Shown here: piece after piece, positions 1-10,119 of the stretch
How positions within the stretch are numbered: the first letter of the stretch is position 1
How the letters are laid out: the number at the start of each line of letters is the position of its first letter
DNA from: Biscogniauxia marginata
Taxonomy: Eukaryota; Ascomycota; Sordariomycetes; Xylariales; Xylariaceae
Assembly: GCA_022695795.1 (NCBI GenBank)
Contig: MU404067.1
Coordinates: 522,661-586,660, forward strand
Direction: 5' to 3'
Length of the DNA: 64,000 nucleotides
Translations under genes and position numbers: made by a program
Notes under the pieces: generated by a model
The model's database searches: none
The model's input: the letters and a program-made list of their open reading frames with translations, nothing else
Told to the model about the DNA's origin: nothing

Positions 1-566
1 ATATCCTTTGCAGAACAACATCTTCTATCGTTATAATACCACCGCCCTAGCAGAGAGGTATGCCATGCGTTAAATCAACTAAGTGCTCTCTAAATACCCT
101 TTTGAAATTTATTATAGTCAACCTACGTGTCCCCATGTCCTGTGATGCTTTCATTCTGGCAATCTGTAAGAATAAGATATCCCATTTGACTATGTGTAAT
201 CCTAGCCCCTTTCATCAGTTCCGCTACGAACCCATCTCGGCACTCCTTTCTTCTATCGGCCTCAGTCATGTATCTCTGTTTCCCCTTGGAGTCACCGTAA
301 TAGGCCCCTGATCGCCGGTCTATGGCCTCTAGCCCATCGTGTTACAATGACATAGATTTTGACAGAAAAGGTCATCGGCGATGGCACGAGAGGCCATTCA
401 CTCCACTGGTTGTCCATATACAATTCTTCCACCTAGAAACCAGAAAATTCTTTCCTGATCAATCAGGGTTTTTTTTCCTCCCACCTTTCTTTCACCACCC
501 TCCAGTCCGGACAATACTTTTGTCCTTCAACACACCCATCCCATACCTGTAGTACCTGTAAACACC
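1..566. other. Upstream region of F-box gene, no gene seen
   Basis: No reading frame here looks like a protein. The last 120 bases before the F-box start are pyrimidine-rich (T runs near 470, CCACC-rich 480-500), which is typical of a fungal promoter or 5' untranslated leader. Confidence 0.5.
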
Positions 567-1725
567 ATGGCGACTCTCGAGTCACTCGCTGCCGAGCTCA
601 AGATTGAGGTCTTTGCTTTCCTCGATCTTCGCTCGGCTCTATCCCTCGCCTGTACCAGCAAAAAGATGTACCATACCTTCCGCGGGTTTCAGAAAACGAT
701 CGCCCAGCGAAAGGCCGCCAATATGCTCTTCGACGTGTTCGGGTATACCTCAGGCGCCACTGTGAAGCTTGCTTTCATGGCTGCAGAGGCTAGACGCATC
801 CAGAAGAAGTTCGACATCGATGCACTCCTCCACTTCCACGAGAGTTTTGAGGATGCCGAAAACGACAAGAAGGACTACATTGCGCTGATGGTCGACTTCC
901 CCGTACTTTTCAAGGTCATCTACTGGAATGTGATGCCCGCAATCACGGCCCTCCCCATGGGAGAATACGGTCCGCGCCTGTCTCGCCAGGAGATGGGTCG
1001 AATGATTCGTGGGATCTTCGCGATTGAGGCTGTATATCATCTCATCTGCTGCGGCCAAAGAAACCAACTGCACGTTTGGGACAGTACCTTCCGTCTTGGG
1101 GCAGAGTTTTGGTTGAAGTTCTCTCGCCACGAGGCCAAACAGATGAGAGGGATCTTGGATGGGATATTTGCAGGTAAAATCTTTGACTGTATTTCTTTAT
1201 TTTTTCTTTCTCTATTTATGGGCCCTAACTACCTTCTTAGTCAGATTCATTCCTGGACTAGCAAGCCAGCATCCTCGATCGCTTGGCTGTATCCGGCCTG
1301 ACGCTCCGATCGATCTCTTGAAGGTACTGCGTAAGACGCTGAAGACAGCCCACAACGAGGCGGTACAAGCTGAACCCCATCGAGAATTCCCTTCATTCGC
1401 CCACAACGTCGCCAGAGCTGCCCATGCGGGTCAATCCATGGAGTCCTTCATACGATCGGTTCAAGACCGATTCTCGCCTTTCATCTGGATTAGATACGGC
1501 TCCCACGCTAACATGTACGTGATGGACGAGGAGCGTTATTCCCAGCTGCTGAAGAAGACGCCCGCTTGGAAGGCATCTGTGACGAAGCATGGAGGCCTGG
1601 TTATTCATTACCCTGACGCTAACCGCCCCCCGCCGGGAGGTATCACGGAGGCCTATATCGCTATGCTAAACAACGGGGACCGACTGAAGAAGGCTCTAGG
1701 GTTTGGAGAGCAGGATGGGAAATAA
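567..1725 (+). CDS. F-box domain protein
   Basis: Two exons, 567-1173 and 1241-1725, split by a 67 bp GT-AG intron; the join is in phase and rebuilds a Val codon, giving 363 residues. The ATG at 567 sits in a good context (CACCATGG). Residues 1-45 resemble an F-box: ESLAAELKIEVFAFL followed by DLRSALSLACTSKKMYHTF. F-box proteins normally hand substrates to SCF (Skp1-Cullin) ubiquitin ligases; that role is inferred from the family. The rest (residues about 50-363) is an all-alpha-looking region with no repeat or motif I recognise, so the substrate is unknown. Many Sordariomycete F-box genes of this size are poorly characterised. It lies alone, upstream of a rhamnosidase pseudogene on the same strand. 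Confidence 0.82.
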
Positions 1726-2169
1726 AACATTTTGCTGGTAGTTTCCTCTAGCGGCCGGTCCATATTATGGAATCGGAGGCTGAGCAAGCACATCACTTCT
1801 CCGGGCTCTACAACTTCGTTTCTGTATGCGAAATTTCGTAGCCTAGACTAGGTAATCCTGACGACACGAATAAACACATTGCCAGAAATATAGCTATAAG
1901 TATATATTAGGCGTTGCAGTGTGAAAGAACGACAGATATCATCGATGTAGGTGCGTGCTACCCGAGAGAACAAAGTATCGATCTACATGGGAAAAGCACA
2001 CTAATTAGCTCTGCGTTATTGATCCGAGGAAGGTAAGTTCCATGTTCGACATCGATCTTCATGACTGGAGGTACAATATGACCGTCGCCGGGGGAGGTTA
2101 GCCATACCCGCTTCTCACACAACTGTGTAGTCGCTATTAATAGCAGTAGTAGTAGTAGCATTCTGATAA
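1726..2169. other. Spacer, no gene seen
   Basis: Downstream region of the F-box gene. It contains a short TAG trinucleotide run near 2144-2158 and no convincing reading frame. Any 5' end of the rhamnosidase relic that follows is no longer recognisable here. Confidence 0.4.
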
Positions 2170-3500
2170 GACCACCAACAAGATCACGTCGTTCAAGACT
2201 ACCGTTCCGTCCTAGTTGACGGGGCTAAGAGAGATCGCTTGGTTTGGGCGGGAGACACGTCGATATCCGGCACGTCCCTGTTTGTCGCGACTGGAAGCGC
2301 CATTGATTCTTTGCTTGACCTTCAAGCATCCGATGGCCAGATTCCGTACGCGGATATCCCTTTTTAGCAGCACAATGCGGGCATCTGGAGCTATACCTAC
2401 CACCTCCACGCGCTGAACGGCGTCTTCGACTACTATCTCCTCACGAGAGGTGAGGGGTATATCGAACCGGTGTGTAATAGATATACGTTGGGCATGGAGT
2501 AGGCTATTGGGTTCATCGACTCGTCCGAGCTGGCCTACATCAACAGTACGAGCGATCGGCTGCGTGACGGCATGGTCGGTCATAACGTCGAGGTAAGTCT
2601 TAAGCCCGATCTCTACATGTCATCCCCCCGAAGTCTCTCCTCGTTCAAACTTTGCAACGGCAGGCAAACTCGATACTATATCCCATACTCAACAACGGTG
2701 CCATCTTCGCCCTCAGAATTGGCGACAACAGCTCACGCGACCGTCCCGACCCCAGATGCCGTGAACGCGAGGTTGTGGAGATCACGCGCGGTCCTGGTAC
2801 CGAGACAACGGCGAGCCAGCGGGAGCCCATGGCACAGCGACGTCGATCCGCTCGCGTCCGGCTTCGAGCTCCGAGCCCACTATCTCGCGGGCCATCCCCG
2901 GGCGCGCGATCGAGCTGGAGTTCATGTATGACGCGTCACGTCCCAATCTCTCTAAATCTCCGCCTCTCCCCCCACCCCCCCCCCCTTTTTTTTTCTTCTT
3001 TTCTCCCCCATCAGGATGGGGTCTTTCCGCACCGAATCATCTTCCAGGACAAAACAACCTTGATTAAATATAACTATTAGGCACTCAATCAGTCGCTAAC
3101 GCAGACACCATCAGGTGGGCTGATTTCATGCACCTTGGCCGGCGCACGATGCGCAGCACCTTCGTCGAGGGGTACTCGACGGACGGGCGCGGGCGGCTGG
3201 ACGTAGGCCGTGGAGCCCCGTACCGGCCCCGTATGCAGGGCGGATGCCGACTACTCGACCCCGTGGGGCCGGTTCCCGAGTTCGTGGGCCACGAGGACGG
3301 GGAATTGCCATTAGACCGCGGGGCCAGCCGGGGATATCGAGACCCCGGAGGATACGAGCGGGCAGGCGATGCCGCCGGTGCCCGCAAATTCTACCTTGTT
3401 GCTTCGCAGCCGGTTGGACCGTTGATGTGCGCGACAAGGAGAGCGTTTCGCTTCCCCCGTCTGGAGGATCGAATAGCTTTAGGTTCAACGTGGTGACACA
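2170..3500 (+). pseudogene. Broken GH78 alpha-L-rhamnosidase-like gene
   Basis: A decayed glycoside hydrolase. One frame from 2170 reads VLVDGAKRDRLVWAGD, the hallmark of fungal GH78 rhamnosidases, then QHNAGIWSYTYHLHALNG and finally DGMVGHNVE. That frame is interrupted by two in-frame TAG codons, at 2365-2367 and 2500-2502. A normal-looking intron (2593-2663, GTAAGT to CAG) joins to EANSILYPILNNGAIFAL. After about 2750 the similarity jumps between frames (LASGFELRAHYLAGHP in one, RAIELEF in another), so there are frameshifts. A second probable intron ends at the CAG near 3114, followed by RSTFVEGYSTDG. A C-terminal piece, GWTVDVRDKE, ends near 3500. The N-terminal half of a normal enzyme is missing. 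An intact family member would remove terminal rhamnose from pectin or glycosides; this copy should be inactive. Both stops could derive from CAG by C-to-T change, as in RIP-type mutation, but that is inference. Confidence 0.75.
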
Positions 3501-4459
3501 TATTGCAGGGGAAATCAGTCAAAATGCTGTATACGGATCATCCTTAGTGATGATATCGCGCCGAAGGCTCGTGGATGCTCCATGATCGAAAAAAAAAGTC
3601 TAGGAAAGATCAGTCGCACCATGTAGCTGTCCGACGCAATGGGGTACGTCCAAAGCAATCCAGCTCGTCTAGATCAATAGGATTTAGGAGCAGATCCTTC
3701 TTTAATCCTACGTGATTTGAATGGTAAACAGCCTAGTGAGTCAACCCGGAATTTGATATACTTGGGACGAAACCAGGATCAATAGGTCTTCCAGGTCCGA
3801 TGGGCCTGTCAGTCTGGAGACACTTCACCAGGGCAACATTAACAACTGATCTGGACGTGCTTTAGATATGTCTCGGGTTACCTGCTCCTTATTCGAATTG
3901 CTAAAGCACATGTCACCAACACAAACGACTACAAAGGCAAACATGTAACGCTTTCCCGTCCTCAGACTAAACAGGGTATCTAAGCGTGCAGTCAATATGT
4001 ATAAGTACCACAGATGACACCGTATTCTCGATAATCGCTGGAGAAAGGGTTGACGGGATTTGAACCACATTCGAATCTTCGTTCATATACCCTGTCGTAC
4101 AGACGACACTGGCCTCTGAGAGCATCTTAGAGCCGACGAAGTGAAGAAATCTCGCCGGGTTCATAATAGTGGACTTGGCTGGCGACAAGGAACGAACCAC
4201 GCCCTTGGCGCTATAAGCCTATCTCGTCTAACTCAGTTAGCATGAATAGGTAAGTTGAGATACGAGAGCGAAAGCGTAAACTGGTCATATCATACCTTTG
4301 GAGTGACCCCAGTATACCCCCAATCATACCTCCTCATCACACCTCCTTATCATGTCCCGAATGGCCTAATGTACCTTCGGCAGCGACTGTGACTCTAACG
4401 CGGAGACATATAAAACAACAATCCACAGAATCCCACACCACCAAGTTCTAAATCCCCGA
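3501..4459. other. Gene-free spacer
   Basis: No reading frame here shows recognisable protein features. The short open frames on the minus strand at 3825-4200 have no family signature and no plausible splice partners. Confidence 0.4.
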
Positions 4460-5845
4460 CTAACCGGCACTCCCCCCGCCCTTCTCAAGCAAGTAGATCT
4501 CCACGACCTCGTCCCCCCCGCCCACGCCCGGCAGGGGTATGGCCCTCCACAGGCGACAGCGCCAGGCCTCCGCGTCCAGCAGCCCGAACAGGGCCCCCTC
4601 GGACTCGTGTCTAGGCTTCGTGGCCAGGAGCACGGTCGACCTGAAGCCGCCTTCTTTCCCGTCGTCGGTATCATCATCATCATCATCATCACGGACGCCG
4701 TGATGCTTCGCGGCGGCGGCGGCAGAACGAGAAGAGGCGCGATGCAAGGCGCTCAGCGTGCCCACGAGCGCGGGCAGCGAGTCCGCGTTATACGTGCAGT
4801 CGCTCATTACGACGAGGTCCCACGCCGCGTCCGCGGCGAGGGGGCCGAGGCGCCCGCGCCGGCCCTCGTCCCAGTCGAGGTTCTCGTAGCGGAGCGCCGT
4901 CGTCCGCCGTGTCCGCGCCAGCGCAGCGTCGGCGCGGGCGATGTTCGCCCTCGCGCGCTCCTCGGCCTCAGGCAGGTCCGTGAGCAGGACCGTCGTCCCG
5001 CCGACCCCCGGGGTAATCGCATCGGTGTCGGCGTCGGCGTTGGCGGTCCTCTCGAGGGCCGCGGCGACGCTGATGCCCAAGATGCCGACGCCGCAGCCCA
5101 GCTCGAGCACATTGTTGACGGCGTCGCGGCCCCTCGGCCGCAGCACTTCGTCGCGGATCTCGCCCGCCAGGAACGCCGACGCCGTCGCGACGCCCGCGTC
5201 CCACACGTGCCGCGCTATGCTCTCGCCCACGTCCTCCTCGAAGTGCAGGTCGACGTGATCCTCCTCCTCCTCCTCCTCCTCCTCCTCCTCCTCCTCCTCC
5301 TTCTCCTCCTCCTCCTTCTCCTCCTCCCCCCCACCGCCCTCTGACAGCCCATCATCGCGCTGGTGGTTGTGATTCCGGGGGCCATCGAACCGCAGCGTCA
5401 GCGTCCGCAGCGAGACCGGCGCGCCCGCGGGTCCCCGCATCTCCACCGCGACGGGCACGATCGACCCCGGCACGATCGACCCCGGCCCCGGCGCGGGACA
5501 CACGCGCACGGTGAACCGGGGCGGGAGGAGGAGCTCCGGCCTCGCGAGGCGCGCGCGCAGCTCGAGCACCCGGAGGCCGGCGGGCCAGCGGGAGCGGCAG
5601 TCGAGCAGGAGGGGGGACGCGGACCCGTCAAGGTCATCGCGCGCCGCGACGACGACCAGGTCCACGGCGGAGCCGTCGGGCGGGCACAGGAAGGAGTCGC
5701 CTAGGTCGGTGGTGATGGTGACGAGGAGCGAGATGAAGGCGCCGCCCCCCGTTTTTCCTGCCCTGCGGTTGTTAGAAGAAGAAGAGGAGGAGGAGGAAGA
5801 AACACCCTCGATTCGGGCGGGACGCAGGAGTCGGATGTAATGCAT
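4460..5845 (-). CDS. Seven-beta-strand S-adenosylmethionine methyltransferase (Methyltransf_16-like)
   Basis: A single exon of 461 residues starting at ATG 5843-5845. The C-terminal half carries the SAM-binding fold of the lysine methyltransferase 16 family: a pre-motif region with VWDAG (about 213-217), motif I VLELGCGVGILG (245-256), the acidic loop LLTDLPEA (287-293) and post-motif MSDCTYN (346-352). Family members methylate lysines on proteins such as translation elongation factors; the substrate of this one cannot be read from sequence, and databases often mislabel such proteins as nicotinamide N-methyltransferases. The N-terminal half starts MHYIRLLRP and is divergent. A Glu/Lys tract lies at residues 173-194, just before the catalytic domain, encoded by the GAG-type repeat at 5261-5327. 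The gene is far more GC-rich than its flanks, which creates many long antisense frames that are not real. Confidence 0.85.
   Translation of the reverse strand: MHYIRLLRPARIEGVSSSSSSSSSNNRRAGKTGGGAFISLLVTITTDLGDSFLCPPDGSAVDLVVVAARDDLDGSASPLLLDCRSRWPAGLRVLELRARLARPELLLPPRFTVRVCPAPGPGSIVPGSIVPVAVEMRGPAGAPVSLRTLTLRFDGPRNHNHQRDDGLSEGGGGEEEKEEEEKEEEEEEEEEEEEEDHVDLHFEEDVGESIARHVWDAGVATASAFLAGEIRDEVLRPRGRDAVNNVLELGCGVGILGISVAAALERTANADADTDAITPGVGGTTVLLTDLPEAEERARANIARADAALARTRRTTALRYENLDWDEGRRGRLGPLAADAAWDLVVMSDCTYNADSLPALVGTLSALHRASSRSAAAAAKHHGVRDDDDDDDTDDGKEGGFRSTVLLATKPRHESEGALFGLLDAEAWRCRLWRAIPLPGVGGGDEVVEIYLLEKGGGSAG
5261..5327. repeat. CTC/GAG trinucleotide repeat inside the methyltransferase gene
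   Basis: Near-perfect (CTC)n on the plus strand with a few TTC interruptions. It encodes the poly-Glu stretch with scattered Lys in the minus-strand methyltransferase. The length is a multiple of codons, so copy-number change would keep the frame. Confidence 0.95.
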
Positions 5846-8332
5846 GTCGGGCGGTAACCGTCGCTGTCGGATACCATCGGAAACTTTTCTTTCCGTTTTT
5901 TTTCTTCTCCTTGGGGTCCGATTCGGGGGAGGATTATATGATAAGTAGGTAATTTTGACGGGGCCAACGATAGCACAATAGGAGTGCAGACAGCGGTAGG
6001 TGCCTACGAGGTACTTAACTAATCAGGGTTGTCTATAGTTAAACTCTACTTTACATGCATTTAACTTGGGGACTCAACGTTGCTGCAATTACATCTGCAG
6101 CGCTGCGGCATATGTTGTTACTTTGGTTTATAGCAAACTCGCATATAAGCGGTTTTCCATGTAAGTGTTTAATAGTTTAATTTGTAATCTTTATATAGCG
6201 ATAGCTTATTAACGACATAAAATAGTTATAAGTACCTAGGTACATGTAATTAACGGGATTATCTTATAAGCAACCTTCGAATTTCAATGTTTTTTCAAGG
6301 CGTGCCCCTTCGTAGGAACCTTAGTTAGTACCTACGTCAGTATCCATGTGTGTACCTTATGCATAGCTACATATGTAGCTATGAAAATGTACCTCTTCGC
6401 AAGGTTATGTACCTATGTACTTCGTACTTACACATCTCATCTCACCTCACTTCTGACCTGCATACCCGCCCGCCCGCCTCTAGGCAGAGCCCCCTAATCC
6501 CGACGGATCTGTTCATGTACATACATCGAGCCTAGACTACCTACTTGCCTACATGTATATACATACATACCTATTGTATTGCAGTCATACAAGGCAGTCA
6601 TCATTATAGGTACCTACTGGCGCTGTAATGTCCATCCAAGCCCCCATCCTACCTACCTAGGTACATATCCAATCCCTCCGATAACGCAATTCCCACCTGG
6701 AATTTCGTGGGGTAAAGGAATGCGAAAGTCAGCATCCAGACCCTACCTAATCCGTACATTGTATCTAGCAACACAGCAGGGTATACCTACCTAGGTACCT
6801 ATGCATACATGTACCTTAGGTATGTATGTACCTTACTGGGCGCTAGCGTACGATAATAACCCGCTACATGTGCCCTGTGTGCTCTTATCTAGATAAGCAA
6901 GCAGATGCGAAGGTGGGGTGTCTACCACCGCTTACTTGATTGATTATGCTTGATTTACACTAAAATGCTATCATACCGTGCGAGTAAGCAACCACCACTC
7001 AATTTGGTTTATTATTTTTATTTATAAAAAGCCACTACCCACTCTCGTCTCCTATGGTTTTATCCGCCTTCACAAGTTGCCACCATATCTGGACTAAACT
7101 AGGTGCCTATATACATCAATACTATGGTAAGTAAGGAGAGAAAAGGGGCGAAGAGTTGAAGAAAGAAAATTATAAAATATGGGTTTGTTGCCAACACATC
7201 TTGACTCATCTCGTTTCGATTTTTCCCTCTTTGCTTCTCCCCGATTGTCAATCTTTTCCGTGGCAAAATAAAAAGACGGTGTTGGGCGCGCAAAAAGTAT
7301 GGGGATGTTGGGTTTCAATTCGGTTCCTGTTCGCTGTTTGTTGCGGCCAAGCGCGACTGATATCTCCGTCATAGATAAACGACATGAATTTCTACAATCC
7401 ACATTCCAGCTGGGTGTCGACGGGTGGCTTGTACACGTGGTGTTGGTTTTTGCCTTGGTTGAGCTCTCCATGTGGCGTGTCTCGAGGAATGTCTTACCAG
7501 GATAGGGGCCATTCTCATCGCCACTAGTAAAACACCCCGACTCTTAGTCTGGGGACGGAAACTCACCTATGAGGTGGGGCCATGTTGTTGGATGCCTTCT
7601 CTGTCGGCTTCGTGTTGGATATTGATTGCCCTAATCGACGAGTGCATGAAGTAGTACGTACGCAGAATGAGCCGCCCGGGGAACGAGTTCATCTCCATCT
7701 CCATCTCGCAGCTGTGAGAAATCATAAGAATGTTGACTGGGTTCTCGATTACCTATGATCTGATGGGAGATGGGACAATGAACCCCTATGTAACAACTCT
7801 GAAACTCATCGCAGAGACAGGAATAATAAGATAAAATAAGAGAGAATGCCTGCTGCAATAAACTCCGCCGAGGTACCCTCGCTAATACATTCCCGGGGTA
7901 ATACCAACGCCACCAATCCTGACCGATAAAGCTGGGGAGAGAAAAATGTAATGATATAGGGGGTACTTTCGTGATGCCACGAGAACTCCGGGATGCCTCT
8001 GTGCCGAGCCCTTCCCTCTGCAGCGTACCGATGATATCGATTCCATGAAGTCGTGCATTGCGTCAAATGTCTTAGAATGCCAGGTCCTCCTATCCACACC
8101 GTGCTGTAGGAAATATCGAGACCACTATCCACAGTCCCATAGTCCGAATCCAGACGCCGTAGTATTGCGAAAATGGTAAGTTATTCTTGCGAAGGCTTGA
8201 GCAGATCTATGAAGAAAAAGGTATGGCAGTGGGTCGGACCACTGCATCCGGGATCATGATGCCTGGCCCCCAAACCCAAGCCGGCCGACTGCTTCGGAGA
8301 GGGGTCGAGCGGGGGGGTGCAAGGCAGGGCCG
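5846..8332. other. AT-rich gene-free spacer with palindromic repeats
   Basis: About 2.5 kb without a convincing gene. From 5990 to 6840 it is AT-rich and full of short palindromic TAGGTACC and TACATGTA-like words. From 7094 to 8132 several short minus-strand frames exist, but none shows a family signature or conserved-looking splice junctions. Part of this may be the 3' untranslated region of the orphan gene at 8333-8906. Confidence 0.45.
6228..6836. repeat. Cluster of TAGGTACC-type palindromes
   Basis: CCTAGGTACATG at 6236, CTACCTAGGTACAT near 6655, and a dense run ACCTACCTAGGTACCTATGC near 6785-6805, with further GTAC/TACC words between. The unit is self-complementary. The same words recur near 9480-9780, 19270-19310 and 25826-25950. 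Confidence 0.7.
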
Positions 8333-8906
8333 TTACGGCAGCATCCTCTTGATCTCCTCGTCGCTGAGCCGGATCTCATGGACTGGCTCTCGTCGGTTCT
8401 CTAGTGGTACGTAATCGCAGTCGACGTAGGAAGGCAGGAAGATCTCGGGATTCCACGCAAAGCCTTGGCTGGAGGCGAGATATGAGATCTGCCCAGTCGC
8501 CACCGGTTAGCAGGATGACACGATTGGCGGTGGGGGGGGGCAACGTTGCTCACCAAACGAGGCGGGCCGTCAGGGTCCCCAATGTTGATGACGGTACACT
8601 CGTCTTTGCAGAAGGCCGAGCCTAAGGTCCCAGGTAAGTCTTATGAGTCAAAGCAAGGAGGTAGACACGCCGTCAGACAGCGACGACTGTGGCCTATGTA
8701 CGCGAGTAGTACATACTTAGCAAGCTAGGTCGTCGCTGGTGTGCCGTCTTAGACTTGAGAGAGGAGCGGCTCGGCGATGTAGTGTTGGATGCTGGTGTCT
8801 GGGGAGAGCTCGAGTACGACGACGAAGAGCTGTTGGCATCCTTCGGGGATTGCTCATATGCAGTGGCCGCGGACCGGGATGCCGGAATGGCAATAGTCGA
8901 CGACAT
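8333..8906 (-). CDS. Conserved-looking small fungal protein of unknown function
   Basis: Three exons on the minus strand: 8717-8906, 8554-8621 and 8333-8488, giving 137 residues. All junctions are GT-AG and in phase (introns 95 and 65 bp). I chose the ATG at 8904-8906 because it has an A at -3 and follows a pyrimidine-rich leader; an in-frame upstream extension to 9002 looks like leader. Residues 1-60 are Ser/Thr/Pro-rich, ending in a basic stretch SLKSKTAHQRRPSLL. The C-terminal part is compact and looks constrained: CTVINIGDPDGPPRL, then SYLASSQGFAWNPEIFLPSY, then an acidic end LSDEEIKRMLP. I do not recognise a named domain. The order of features (disordered N-terminus, short globular C-terminus) and clean splicing argue that it is a real gene. 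It is easy to miss because no single frame exceeds about 100 codons. Confidence 0.8.
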
Positions 8907-10119
8907 GTTCGACGATAAGATGCGGCTCGACGAGGCTCGGGTTAAGATGGTACAAGGTGCAACAAATGCAGGAAAGAAGAAAGAAAAAGAGAGACAAATC
9001 ACCGCGCCTAAGGCTGTAGAGAGGCGCCGACGCAGTAGAACAACGATACGATATGGTTTGTGGAGGTAAAACGCCAGAGATGAGACCGAATGGTCGACGA
9101 CTAGAAGGAAATAGACAGGGCGGGAGGAGAGAAATAGAGGCTTCTCACCCGGCGTACGAACGTGGTAGGAAATTATGTTTTGTGAAGTGTTACACTTTTG
9201 ATTTTGATTTTATTTGAGAGGTTGAAGAAAGAAACGAAGGCTCAGGTCAGGTGCAGGTTGCAGATGCAGGAGAGGGGACCACGGCTCAAGGTTGGAGTTA
9301 TTAGTAGGTACTCCGTACAGTTGCAACCCACTGAGGCCGACGTTGACTGTAGTGGACACTGTGGGGTGGTGTGTATGTAGGCAGTACATGATGTAGGTAA
9401 GGGGTGTGCTTAACACGTATTAGTCAGGAGTACCGTACGTACCTAGTAGCCTCGAGGCGGGATCTGACTATGTACAGCGCTGAGTGGTGGGTACCTAGGT
9501 AAGACCTAACGATACTAAGTACCTACCTGTGGTGTAGATAGTTTACCTACCGTTGTTGTGAAGTATGCCTCGAATCTCTACCTAGGTACCTATCGAATAG
9601 CGAATGCCAGCCGGGCGATGCCGGAGGTGACATCCCCGGTGGATTGGACCCCAATTACATCTTTTGCTGCAGAAGAGGTTGGCGGGCTGGGTCTAGCGGG
9701 GGTGTCGCCTTGGGTTTCTAGGCGTCTAAGAGCCAATCATTATCGACAACGGCTTGCTACCTAACTAGGTAGGTACATTCTCCAATTTGAATTGGCCTGT
9801 GGTTCGTGCCGATGACCGACCGGAAAATTAGTTAAACCTAGTTTACTCATTAATCCCGAATTGGATTAGCCTGGCCAAGACAATCAAGGCTGCAAGGCTG
9901 GCGTCTGCACTTCGCAGCTGTACCCACCGCATCCAAGCTACAAACAACTCTAATCACCGTTAGTACCTCCATTCTCCAACCTTCCATCATCAATCAATCC
10001 ATCATCCACCACTACGAAACGACGACTGAAGGTGCGTTCAGACGAGACGGCATTCTTCGGAATATACACGCATATTTCCTCCCATTCCCCAGAGCAAATA
10101 GCCGGCACAACAAACGAAC
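8907..10119. other. Divergent promoter region with palindromic repeats
   Basis: Spacer between the orphan gene (-) and RPT3 (+), so it should hold both promoters. It contains TAGGTACC-type words from about 9300 to 9780. The last 250 bases before RPT3 are CATCA/CAATC-rich and look like a 5' leader. I see no TATA box placed clearly for either gene. Confidence 0.5.
9488..9776. repeat. Second cluster of TAGGTACC-type palindromes
   Basis: GGGTACCTAGGTAAG at 9488, CTACCTAGGTACCTATCG near 9580 and ACCTAACTAGGTAGGTAC near 9760. The words match those at 6228-6836. Confidence 0.65.

Noticed and set aside
4030..4070. A GGTTCAAATCC-like word on the minus strand suggesting a tRNA
   Set aside because: The T stem does not pair and no anticodon arm is found upstream.
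4607..5840. Long plus-strand frames opposite the methyltransferase
   Set aside because: They are antisense shadows created by high GC content: Arg/Pro/Ala-rich and without domains.
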